Origin: Hymenoscyphus infarciens
Taxonomy: Eukaryota > Ascomycota > Leotiomycetes > Helotiales > Helotiaceae
Direction of reading: 5' to 3'
Assembly (NCBI GenBank): GCA_001414345.1
Contig: LLCB01000327.1
Span: 1 to 62,158, forward strand
Length of the DNA: 62,158 nt
Every line of letters begins with the position of its first letter. Within the stretch, counting starts at the first letter, position 1. The position numbers were made by a program, and so were the translations under genes. This document shows positions 48,255-60,969 of the stretch, piece by piece. The notes beneath the pieces were generated by a model. The model had not been told where the DNA came from. It searched no databases and was given only the letters and a program-made list of their open reading frames with translations.

Positions 48255-51200
48255 TACTAATATAGTATATACTTAGAGTACTTAGGAGAAGAAGATATTA
48301 AAAATACTTTATACTATTACTCTATTAAAAGAAGATAGTTACTTATTAGATACTAGCTTAGATAATAAAGTTATCTATTATAATATTACTTTTATAGGAT
48401 TTATTAATAACTTAAATACTAAACATCTTATTATAAATTTAATAAGTTTAGTATAAAAATACGCTATTAATAGATATATTCTATAAAACCTAAATAACTT
48501 AAATAATACTTCTAATATTATATACGAATTTATAGAAGAGGTATTTATAATATTAGCTAAAAGATATATAAAAGAGAACTTCTTTAGTATAATAATTAAT
48601 ACTAGAGTAGCTTAAAAGTTAAGTATAGAATATAACTAATATCTCGTATATATTAGACTTATTAAAAGCGTCTTAATTAATAAAGATATAAAAAGTTAAC
48701 TTAATATCTAGTTTAGTAAGAGATATACTCTATCTTTAGAATTAATAATAATTAATATACTAATTAGAAGAGTAGAATTTTATATAGTATTATTAGATAC
48801 TTCTTTTATTCTTTATATTAATAATATAAATAACTTAAAAGTTACTTTAAATAATCTTTAAAATATACTTATCTAAGAGAATAAGAAAGAAATAGAGATT
48901 AAAAGGTTCTTTATTATATAACGATTTAGACACTCTTTTCTACTCTAAGATAAAGCTATATATAACTTTATATAGAAGTATCTAATATTTCTTATAGATA
49001 TTAATATTTAACGACTTTATAAGCGATTTAGCTATCTATTAGTACTAAGATTATAATGTATACTAGAAAGAGCTAGGTATTATATTAACTAAGGTATTCT
49101 TTAATATCTTACTAAATTTTATAAATACTATTAAAAGCATAGAAGTTCGCCTAGCTAATTTAAGTTTATCTTTTATAATAACCTAGAATTTAATTATAGT
49201 ACTTTAATTAATACTTTCTTCTTTAATAAGTAAGTAGTCTTATACTATATAGACGAAGTAATAAGGTATTAAGTAGATAACTTTTTACTAGATATAAAAG
49301 TAATAACTATATAAGAGGTCTTCTAAAAATATTAGATTAATATATATCTTAGACCTCTTAATTATATTATTATAGAAACTAGAATAAACTTTATTAAAAA
49401 GGACTTTATATACTCTACTACTAGAATAGATACTATAGTGAAAACTATACTAGTTAAGATATATAATTTAATTAGTATAGTAGAACGTTACTATAGACTA
49501 ATTCGACGAGTATATAATATTATATATAAATAAGAGCTCTATCTCTTATAAAGTTTAGTACTTTAAATAGCTTTTAAAGTAATTAAAGATATAGTAGGCC
49601 TAGATAGACTAGTCTCTACTCTATTAGTATATAGAGTATATACTCGAATAACTATAACTAACGTACCTTTATAACTGATTTCTATAAAGTCTAAGACTTA
49701 TAAAAAGGCTACTTAAGAGGTATAAAAGTAGATTACATCTTATTAAGTTAAAGAAGCTCTTAATATACGAAATAGACTAATTAACTAAGTTAAGAACTTA
49801 CTCTTAAATTTAGACGTTTTAGTATAGAGAGAGTATATAAAGTCTTAGATAGAACCTTTTATTCTTTAAGAAATCGAGAATAAGAACTATATTATAGTAC
49901 TATAAAGTAGCCTTATAAAGTTTTAATCTATAGTTATAAAGCTATACTTTATTAAAACTTCTAAAACTTCTAGAATATTACTAGTAACTAAGGAAGTTTC
50001 TAATATAGTATTATCTAAAATAATACTATAACTCTATAAAAAAGAGAGAACTTTTAAGTAATAGAGTAGGTAGGAAGTAGACTAGAGTAACTAAGATATT
50101 AAATAATATTTACCTTTTCTCTAATACTAACTTCGTTAGTTATAAATCTATTAAAATACTAATATTCTAGAACCTTTACTAGAACCTCCTTAGAAGTATA
50201 GACGTAGATAACTAAAGTATCTAAAGCCTCTAAATAGGTCTTTTAAAGTGTTATTCTAATAGTTAAATACTCTTATAGACGATTTCGACTATATTACTTT
50301 TAAAGATATTAGAACTTTTCTTACTAATTTAAGTAAACCTTATAATATTAAAGTCTTTATAGCTAATAATAGTATAATATATATTAAATTACGATAAAAG
50401 AAGATTAATAGTTTAACTGATTATAGTATTTTTAAGATTATTACTTAGAAGGAGTTGCTTTCTAATACTAGAATATTTAGATCACGCTTTATCGATAATA
50501 TTAAATTCGTAGTAAGATGTTTAGCACTTGCTTTTATAAAGTTAAGATTAGTAATCTAAGTATATAATAATACTAGAAAGTTACTAGTACTTACTTAAGC
50601 GTCTATAATTTAGAGAGTAAGCTAGAGAATAATTCTTATACTTATTATAATACTTCTAAGTTTACGAGTATTTATTTAGAATATTATATAAGTATATATA
50701 TAATCGTTAACTAACTTAAATTAGAAATTCTTTATACGCTCTCTTAAAGGTTATTCTTAATAGAAGGATATATTCTTTAAAGTAATTAGACTATTATATA
50801 GTATTCTAGAAGCTAGTAACTATTAGTTTATAACGTACTATAAATACTATATTATAAGGCTTATAATAGAATAGTTAATATTCGACCTCTGTCTTTTATA
50901 TACGAAGTTATACTAATATAATAAGTAAGTAGAATTAAATACCTCTTTTAGTATAGTAGGCCTTTAAACTAATAATACTCTTATACTCGCTAACGACGCC
51001 TTTACTAACAAAGAGAAGGTTACTATTAATAAGGCCGGTTTTATATCTAAAGAAAGAGAAGAGCTTACTATTAACTATCTAATTAAATTTAATAGAGGAC
51101 TAATTACTAAGTATTAAGACAGCTTTATATCTCTTACTTAAGATTATATAAAATACTTGAATTTAGTATAAGAAGTTCTAACCGAGATATCTAATATAAA

Positions 51201-53854
51201 AGGAGTATTATATATAGTAGATACTAAAGATTAATATATTATATAACGTGCTAGAGAAGTATACTTAGCTATGTTATCTTAATCTAAGGCCGCTTTTGAC
51301 TTATTATATACTACTTAAACTATCGATTCTCGAGATAACGATATTTCTCTCTTTAATAAACGAATTTAGTAGTAAATCGATAATACTACGAGAGAGCTTA
51401 AATTTGTTAAGTTAGATAAATCTTCTTTAAAGTTATACGCTTTTATTTATGATAGTATACCGTTCTATATAGCCGAGATTATATAGTATATACCGTATAT
51501 ACAAGGTTTTAGTAGTTGTTGTTTTATATTATCTAATTTAGAAAGGTTACGTACGTCTATACGTCTATCTAAGCTTTTAGACGTACTTCGTAGAGTTTAG
51601 GCTTTTATATTAGCCGACGTATGTCGTTATTTAGTTTCGTACCTCTTATATATAGTAGTCTACTCTCCTAGAGTTAGAAAAGGCTAGTTTAGCCTTTTCT
51701 TCTATATTAGAGCCTAGTATTTATATACGTTATTCTACTAAATACACTTCTATATACCTCTTCTATAGTTATATATATTTCATACTATTATATAAAAAGG
51801 CTAAACTCTTCTTTACTAGTAATAGCCTTAATAATATCTCTTTTAAGCTTATTACTACTCTTTATTTAGAATTTGATTTACTCTTGATTTAGAATATTAT
51901 AATAATATCCTTAAATAGCTAGGTAGTTAGAGACTACCTAGATAGCTAGTAATACTAGGGTTTAGTATCTATATAAATAGCTAGTAAAAATTATATTTTA
52001 GTATATATTAAGAGATTAGAATATGCTAAGTATTCTTAAGAATCTTAATAACTTTAAGATTAGTAAATAAGTTAACTTTATAGTTATTATAAAAGCTTCT
52101 AAATCTAACCTTACTCCTTCTCTCTTCTCTAGTTCTATTATAAGGTATTAAATAACCTTTTAAAGCTACCTCTCTTTTTAAAATATAACTCTTTAAACTA
52201 TCTTTAACTTAACTTATAACTATATATTAAGACTTAAAAGATTCTAATAAAATAATAAGTAAAACCTCTTAAATATAAATAATATATAAATAATATATAA
52301 ATAAGATAGTAATATATAAAGGATAAAATAATTAGTTAGTAAAGAGATAGAAAATAAAATTATAAGTAAACTTTAAAGTTAAAAATCTTACCTCTAAACC
52401 CTTATTAATCTAACTCTCTTTTAAACCTATATTTAAACCCTTCTTTACTTTTAAGCTTTAATTTAAACCTCTTTTACTTAAAAGATATAGCTAGCCTTAA
52501 TACTTTCTAACTTACTTAATATAGTACTAAAGCCCTTTTAAATACTCTTTAACTTTAATAAAAAAGTAAGATAACTAAAACTAATATATAAAGCCTTTAT
52601 TTAGAGTATAATAACTAAACTAGCTAGGAACTATCTAGAGCCTAGATATAAGTTAGAATTAGTTTAGAATACCTTCTAAGATTAAGAAGAGATAGTTACT
52701 TTTTTAAATACCTACTTTTTAACTAGTTATAAGATAAAGGATACTTAAAACACTTTTAGATCCTTATAAATAGATAATAAAGATAGTTAAATTTAGTTCT
52801 ACTATATAGTATTAAGTAATAACCTCTTCTAAAAATACTCCTCTTTTTAAAAGATACCTCTCTAAACCTCTTCTAAATTATACTTATATACTAAGATTTA
52901 GAAGATTCTAAAAAAATAATAATAGTTAAAGAGACTAGTAAGACTTCTTAAATATAGAATAGATATAGTTAGTTATATAAGCTTTAAAAGTAGAAAATTA
53001 AGAAATAAGGAATTAGTTAACTAAGCTAGAAAGATAGATAAGTAATCTTATATTTTAAGTTAATAAATTACTACTCTAAACCTTATCTAATCTAACTCTC
53101 TTCTACTTTTAAACTTAAATTTATACCTCTTTTAACTAAGAGTAGCTACTTCTAATATCTTCCTACTACTTCCTAATCCTTAAATTAGATATAAATTAGT
53201 TAAAATATACTTTTTTTTAAAATAAAATTTAGAAGTAAGCTCTTAATTAAGTTATTACTATCTTTTAATTAAATATTATCTAACTCTACTCTAAGCTTCT
53301 CTTAAACCTTTACTAGTAAATAACTAAAAAGACTATAATTACTTAGTTATAAACTAAGTCTTAGCTACTAGTATAAAGGTTAAAAGAGATAAAAGTTAAA
53401 AGAGATAAAAGTAGAATTAAGAGAAGAATATACTAAAGAAACTTTTACTAACTTTAAAAAGGTTACTTTTTAAGTATAGCTATACTTAGAGAGATACTAG
53501 AATTAGAATACTTTTTTTATATATAAGATAAGATTATACCTTAACTCTAAAACTTATCTACTACTTTTAAGAGATACTAGAATTATAACTTTACTAAAAT
53601 AGTAAATAATCTTTTAGTTAGATAAAGAGATATACTAAAATACTAAGTTACTTATAATTAGTACTCTAGTTTAAAATACCTCTTTATCTAACTCTAAACT
53701 CCTTATAATATAATCTAATAGTAAATCTTTCTTTAAAATTAAAAGATAAATAAGTCTTTAAGTACTTTAAAAGGAATAAGATAGCTTATAAACCTAAGTA
53801 ATATAGTTTTATATAACTATATACTTATATTTAAACTTAGATATTATTATATCT

Positions 53855-54660
53855 AAAACTATACTTCTTTTTATTATCTTAAACTTTAAATAGTAAAACT
53901 CTAATAACTTTAGAAATAACTTCGCCTTTAACTATTTAAAACTCCTCTTTTTATTATTCTAAATATTAAATAGTATTTTTAAATTTAGTAATAACTCTTT
54001 TAACTAGCTAAAACTACTCCTTTTATTATCTTAAACTTTAAATAGTAAAACTTTAATAACTTTAGTATTAACTTTACTTTTAACTAACTAAAACTACCTC
54101 TTTTATTATCTTAAACTTTAAATAGTAAAACTTTAGTAATATTTAGTATTAAGTTTATTTAACTAGCTAAAACTATACCTTTTATTATTTTAAATATTAA
54201 ATAATAATTTTAACTTTAATAACTTTAATATTAAGTTTATTTAACTAACTAAACTACCCCTTTTATTATCTTAAACTTTAAATAGTAGTTTTAATATTTA
54301 GTAATAAACTTTACCTTTAACTAGCTAAATCTACTTCTTTTTTTATTATTCTAGACTTTAAATAATAATTTTAAACTTTAATAATATTTAATAATAACTC
54401 TTTTATTTTAACTAGCTAAAACTACTTCTTTTATTATCTTTAAATACTTAGATAATTTAATAAACTTTAGTAATAACTTTACCTTTAACTAGCTAGAACT
54501 ACTCCTTTTATTATCTTAAACTTTAAATAATAAAACTCTAATAACTTTAAAAACAACTTTACTTTTAACTACTTAAAACTATTTCTTTTATTATCTAAAT
54601 ACTTAAATAGTGTTTTTAATATTTAGTAATAAACTCTTTTAACTAGCTAAAACGCTACTA
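53855..54660 (+). repeat. Minisatellite of ~85-90-bp units inside the 5-kb element
   Basis: About nine degenerate units share the phrases CTTTTATTATCTTAAA and TTAAATAGTAAAACT with AACTAGCTAAAACTAC at the junctions. Flanking sequence (about 52180-53290 and 54700-55330) holds further, longer degenerate repeats built on TAAGCTCTTAACTAAGTTAT. Exact period and copy number need a tandem-repeat program. Confidence 0.8.
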
Positions 54661-55805
54661 ACTCTTATATAAAGTCTTATAGTCTTTATATTCTTTACTT
54701 TCTTACTTTCTTTTACTTTTAATAAAACTAGAAGTTCTTTTTTATTTAAATTTAACTTAGATAAGAATTAGTATACTCTTAAAAGAATAATAAGCTTTTA
54801 ACTAAGTTATTACTATTATCTATAATATTATTAACTTTTTAGTTTAGACTTTACTCTAAATACCTATTAACCTTAGTTTAAATAGATATATACTCTTTTT
54901 TATTTAAATTCTTTAAATTAGATATAAATTAGTATACTCTTAAAGTAAGCTTTTAGCTAAGTTATTACTATTACTTATAATATTACCTCTTAATTAAATA
55001 ACCTCTAACTCTACTCTAAATTCACTTTTAACTATTCTAAACTTTTTCTTTTCTACTTTCTTTTACTTCTAGCTAAGCTAGAAGTCCTTTTTTTACTTTT
55101 TAAATTTAAATTAAATATAAATTAGTATGTTTTTAAAGTAAGCTCTTAACTAAGTTATTACTATTATCTTTAACGTTATCTCTTAATATTTATATCTAAG
55201 TCGACTTTAAATTTAGCTCTAACTTTATTTTAAACTTTTTTAGACTTATACTCTTTTAGTAATTTAAATTAAATAAGAATTAATATACTATTAAAGTAAG
55301 CTTTTAACTAAGTTATTACTACTTCTTAATCTAATAACTTCTAACTTTACTCTAAATTTACCTCTAACTCTACTTTAAACTTTTTCTAATTTTACTTTAA
55401 ACTTTTAAACTTTTTAAACTTTTTAAACTTTTAAACTTTTTAAACTTTAAACTTTAAACTTTCTCTAACCTACTAGATAGATTAGACTATACTCTTTTAA
55501 TAAACGTAAATACTTACTTTTAATATAAAAGAATTAAAAACAAAGTCTCTTTTATAAGTATCTATAAACTAGGTTAGTTATAATTTAGACCTAAAATTAA
55601 TATTTTAATATCTTATCTTACTTATAATAAATCTTAATAAAAATAAAGTATTTATAAACTTAGGTTAGCTACGATTTAGACTCTAACTAACTTATAATAA
55701 TATAATAAATATTATAATACTTATACTATTCTAATTCTACCTTAAACCTTAAATAATAAGAGATAGATAAACTTAAGAATAAGTCTTTTTTAAAAGAGAA
55801 GGGTA

Positions 55806-56501
55806 TAATAGTATACTATCCTATATAGCTAAGATTATATAGTATATATTATATATATAAGGTTTTAGTAGTTATTATTTTATATTATCTAATTTAGAAA
55901 GGTTATATATATTTATATGTCTATCTAGGCTTTTAAATATACTTTGTAGAGTTTAGGCTTTTATATTAGCTAACGTATATTATTATTCGGTTTCGTATCT
56001 CTTATATATAGTAGCTTACTCTCTTAGAGTTAGAAAAGACTAGTTTAGCCTTTTCTTCTATATTAGAGCCTAGTATTTATATACGTTATTCTACTAAACG
56101 CACTCTTATATACCTCTTCTATAGTTATATATATTTCGTGCTATTATATAAAATTTTATATAATAGCATAAAATATATATAACTATAGAAGAGGTATATA
56201 GGAGTGCGTTTAGTAGAATAACGTATTTAAATACTAGGCTCTGATATAGAAGAAAAGGCTAAACTAGCCTTTTCTAACTCTAAGAGAGTAGGCTACTATA
56301 TATAAGAGGTACGAAACCGAACAACGACATACGTCGGCTAATACAAAAGCCTGAACTCTACGAAGTACGTCTAAAAGCTTAGATAGACGTACGGACGTAC
56401 GTAACCTTCCTAAATTAGACAATATAAAACAACAACTACTGAAACCTTATATATACGGTATATGCTATGTAATCTCGGCTATATAGGACGGTATACTGTC
56501 A
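55806..56501. repeat. 696-bp palindrome (two 348-bp arms, no spacer)
   Basis: Arm B and arm C are inverted and meet at AAAATTTT (56150-56157). Arm C retains more C/G than arm B; the differences are mostly C-to-T or G-to-A. Confidence 0.85.
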
Positions 56502-57124
56502 TATTATTAACGGATTATTTACTAATAATAAAGACTTATTATTATAAATCAGTTACGTTATTACTCTTATAGACAAGGATAATAATACTAATATCTTATA
56601 TTAGTCTTCTACTAAATATAAGAGAGTTATCTATAGTGTTTTAGTATTAGAATTATATATAATAAGCTCTAGATTTAATACCGCGGCTTTAATAAAATCA
56701 ACTTTTAAAAGCTTCTTAGAATTTAAAGTACTACTTATAGTATATACTAATTTAAAGTCTATTTATAAATATATAGCTAAATTGGGTATAACTAAAGAGA
56801 AGTAACTTATAATTAATATTATATACTTATAAGAAGTATATAAATTAAGAGAGATTAATAAGATTAAATACATTAATAGTAAGAGTAATTCTATAGATAC
56901 TATAATTAAAAAGAGTTATTATAATACTTTATAAAAGTTGATCGATACTAATAAGCTAGATATTAACCTTATAGAGTAAGTGGAACGAAATAAGAGATAA
57001 TAGAGAACTGAAATAGAGCCTTCTTATTAGTTAAGAATAGAGAATAGAGAGCTTTAATTAATTAGATTAGATATGTGATTTTTAATAATTTTAAGTAACT
57101 TCTATCGTTTTAAAGAAGTGCTAG

Positions 57125-57297
57125 TGTCGGTATATATATTTAAGAGGTAAATAGTAACTCGGATTAGTATACGTGAGTATACGTGCTTCTTACTTAAAAG
57201 CTACTTAAGTAGACATCGTAGCTAGCTTTACTCGGTATATACGAACGATAATATAACTCTTTTTATATCGCTTTTATAACTATAAGTTATACTAATA
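57125..57297 (+). repeat. 3' LTR of the copia element
   Basis: 173 bp matching the 5' LTR, followed by the CTAAA target duplication at 57298-57302. Confidence 0.93.
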
Positions 57298-57302
57298 CTA
57301 AA

Positions 57303-60300
57303 GAATTAGCTTTTATATTAATTTTCTTTATCTAATAGTCTAATAGAATCTTAACTTTATATTTATTATTAAAATCTAGCTAATCTTTAATTTTATTAGT
57401 ATATATATTATATAATTTAGTAGTTAGATTATAAATTTCTTAGAAGGTTTTATTAGAATTATTAAGTAGTTTTTTTATAGTAAGACTTTAAGTTAATCCT
57501 TCTTCTTCTTCTCTATTTATAGTTATAAAGTAACTATTAACAGTTTCTTAGAATTCTTTAAAATCTTTTTTAGATTCTATTTTAGCTTAAATATTAAACT
57601 AAGTATTCTTACTCTATATATTTACTAGTTTATTATAATTATATTAGTAACCTTTAATTATTTTAACTAAATCTAAAGTATAGTAGTATACTAGGTAAAA
57701 ACTAATAAATCTAGTTTATATACTAAAATAGGCTACTTTTTATTTCTTATCTACTCTATCTAATCTTAATTAGTTTTCTTTTAGTGTTTTCTAATACTTA
57801 TCTAAGAACTTTTTAGCTACGTCTCTTATAATTATCTCTTTTATAATAGTATTATAGAGTAACTAGCTATATAATATTAATTTTTAGACTACTTTTTCTA
57901 GTATTTTATTTTAAGTAACTAAATCTATATTTCCTTTTAAAACTAGATTCTTAGTTAATTCTTTCTTTATCTAATTTACTATATCTTAAAGAGATATAGA
58001 TTATTCTTAAAGTAATTTAAAATCTTCTTATAAGGTTTTTTTTCTTTTAAAGGTCTAGTACTTCTATTATAAAAGAGTTATATTTATAATATCTCTATTA
58101 TATCTAGTTTTAAAGAAATTATTATTATTAAATATAATATCTAGGTTTATCTAGCTCTTTATAATAAATTTTCTAGTAAATATATTTACTATATCTACTA
58201 ATTTCTTTCTTATAAGAAACTTATAGTTAGTTATAGTAATAGCCTTTCTTTTAGTAGAAGTAGATATTAATAGTTTATTAACTAAGTCTTTCTCTTCTTC
58301 TTTAAATTCCTTATCTTCTTTATCTTAATATTATTATTAAAGACACTTTATTAGTTTTTCTTAGTTATTTAAGTCTAATTACTATCTCTTTCTAGAGTTA
58401 AGTAGTATATCTCTTAGATTTACGTTATCTAAGACTACTTTAGTAGAGAACTTCTTAGCTAGGTTTTAAGTAAGTAGTTATTTAACTTTTTCTATTACTT
58501 TTTAGATATATTATAGTTTTAGCTTATATTTAATAGTAAAATAAATATTAGTATTTTACTAGGTTTTTAGACTATCTTTATAAAAAAAGTCTTAGAAGAT
58601 TTAATAAAGTTCTAGTTTATTATACTAATCTATTATAACTAGTATAATAGACTAATTCTATTTTAAGTAGAAATAAATAAATAGGTTTTAATAGAATTTA
58701 TTACTTCTAGTATAAAATTAGTATTCTATAAGAAGACCTTTTCCTAGATTATTAATATTATTAACTTTAAATTCTTTTATTATAAATTTCTTTAATTTTA
58801 AGTTAGTTAAGAAAGTATTTAAGTCTTTATCTTTTAAAAAGATAGTTATAATAGATTTATTAAAGTTATTTAATTTTAAGTAAGTTATATATAGAGTAAC
58901 TTTATTTTCCTAATAAGCTACTATCTAACTATAGCTTAGTTAGTTTACTACTAGTATACTACTAGTTATAATATCTCTAGAGAATATATAGATTAATATA
59001 GTTTTTAATACTCTAATATAGTAGTAAATTACTAATATTTTATTATTTAAGAAGATATATAAAAGAAATCTATTTAAGCTTTAAAGATTAAAAGGAAATT
59101 TTAAATTAATTTAAAGCTTTATATAAAATATATAATATTAAAGTATCTTAACTATAATATCTAATAAGATCTATATATCTAAGATCTAATATTAGAGGAT
59201 TATATTAGAGTTTTATTAGATCTCTTTAAATCTTTTCTAATTATTACTTAACTAGTTAATAATTATTCTTTTATTTAAAGCTATAAGTTTAAAGGTATTA
59301 TATTAAGATATATATTTATTTTCTTAAATAAGAGTTCTTAAGCGTTATATACTATCTTATACTAGATAATAGTTAGGATTCTTATTATCTAAGATAGTAG
59401 GTTTCTTATATCTAACTCTTATACTATTAAATAACTATTATTATTATTATAATCTATATTTCGTTTTATATTAGAGTTAATCTAGCTATTTAATAGTTTT
59501 ATATATAGAATTATCTATTAGTAGTAGTCTCCTTCTTAGTTATCTTAATAAGACTAGTCTTTATCTTAGTTATCTTAATAAGATTAGTCTCTATCTTAGT
59601 AGTCTTAATAAGATTAGTTATAACTATTTTAATCTTAGTAGTTATTTCTTAGATATCTTATTATATTATAAGGACTTTTTATTAATTACTCTAGTAAATA
59701 CTAGTAAGATTCTAAGGTTTAATAGTTTTAAAGAGATATTTAAATAAGAGTTTAAATATATTACTAGTAAGAGTATTTACTTATAAATATAGAGATATTT
59801 TTATATTATTTTTTAGAGATAGTATAAAGTTCGAATTAGAAGCCCTAGTTAAATATATATATATTAATAGCCTAGTCTATACTTAATACTAAGAAGTAAA
59901 TACCTTCTTAAAAAGAAGGTAAATTAAAGTTTAAAGTAAATACTATAGTTATTTTTAAATAAGATTTTAGTAATATATTACTTATATTATTTTTTCTTTT
60001 TCCTCTAAGTAGAATAGATAGTATTAAGCTTATATTACTAGAAGAACGAATTACTATAGTTTAATACTAGTAAATATAATAATTCTAAATTAGTATTTAG
60101 ATTTATATCTAGGTAGATACTAGGTTATACTATAATATTATAGTCCTTACTTAGAGTAGTTAGTTCTTCTTATCTTACTATAGTAGAGTTTTATTATCTA
60201 ATTTTTTTTTAAAATATAAATAGCCTCTCTTTTTAGTTTAGAAGAAGAGAAGGAAAGAGAGATAAGTTTATTATTTTAGAGTTTAAATAAATATCTACTT

Positions 60301-60828
60301 AGTAATATATAGTCTAGTTAGTCTAAGTAGTAACGTTTTAATTTACTAAGTAGATATAATATATAAAGTACTTAATTATCTTAGTTCTTAATCTTTATAT
60401 ACTCTTATAAACCTCTAAGTATATTCTAAGAAGCTAGTTAAGTTAGAAAGGTTTATAGTTAGTATTTTTAATATTATCTTAGTCTTAAATAGTTCTTCTT
60501 TCGATTTTATTAGATAATGTTAGAAGTAATAGTTTAATAAAGTTTTAAATTATATTAATAATTATAAAGTCTAGTATTATTTAATTAATTTCAAGAGAGG
60601 TTAAATAAATTATAGTATTATTAAAGAAGAGAGATTAAGTTTCTAAATTCTTACTATTTTTATATTAACCAACTATTATTATGTTTTATATATAATATAT
60701 AGTGTTATTTAAAGAAACTAGTCTTAATAGTAGATATATTAGTTTAAGAATATAGTTATTACTAGTCCTAAGCTACTATTATAGGTTTTAACTAATAGTA
60801 GGTTTAGAGTTTCTAAAGAGTAGGTATT
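57303..60828. mobile_element. Interior of the outer, older element (type unresolved)
   Basis: This continues the sequence that ends at 42744, judging from the copia target duplication, so 41952-42744 plus 57303-60828 (about 4.3 kb) was once contiguous. The minus strand reads with longer quasi-open frames than the plus strand, but RIP prevents assignment. Direct repeats at both ends (41811-41951 and 60829-60969) suggest an LTR-type element. Confidence 0.6.
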
Positions 60829-60969
60829 AGATAAATATTATACTTAAAATAGAAGAGAAAGTATATATATTAAAGTTAGAAAGCGTAATAGACTAAATAT
60901 AATCCTTTAGATAGTTTTACCTCTACTATTTACTAGAATTATTCTAAATCTTTCCCTGTTTTTCTACTA
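60829..60969 (+). repeat. Outer direct repeat, right copy
   Basis: Matches 41811-41951 in the same orientation, with differences mainly C/T and G/A plus small indels. Confidence 0.75.

Larger units (their letters stand above)
51450..56501. mobile_element. TIR/foldback element with 348-bp arms and TA duplication, inserted in copia RNase H
   Basis: The ends are inverted 348-bp arms: 51450-51797 (arm A) and 56154-56501 (arm C), both starting TGAYAGTATACCG when read inward and flanked by TA (51448-51449 and 56502-56503). A third copy, arm B (55806-56153), lies in the same orientation as arm A and directly abuts arm C, forming a 696-bp palindrome centred at 56153/56154. Between A and B lie 4 kb of very AT-rich tandemly repetitive sequence with no frame. 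The copia RNase H region resumes after 56503. Confidence 0.82.
42745..57297 (+). mobile_element. Ty1/copia-type LTR retrotransposon, RIP-inactivated and interrupted twice
   Basis: Two 173-bp LTRs (42745-42917 and 57125-57297) begin TGTCGG and end ACTAATA, and are flanked by a perfect 5-bp duplication CTAAA (42740-42744 and 57298-57302). Internal sequence in the plus frames, once stops are read through, resembles a copia polyprotein. A decayed zinc-knuckle-like stretch (KDDYLS context) lies near 44848-44895. Integrase and reverse transcriptase follow through 48255-51449, where LADDAFANKEK lies near 50990-51025. The RNase H end (TNNKDL) lies at 56503-57000. Domain order Gag, then integrase, then RT, then RNase H is the copia order. 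Removing the two insertions leaves about 6.2 kb, a normal size for the family. Every frame is full of stops consistent with CpA/TpG decay, so it cannot encode active protein. Confidence 0.88.
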
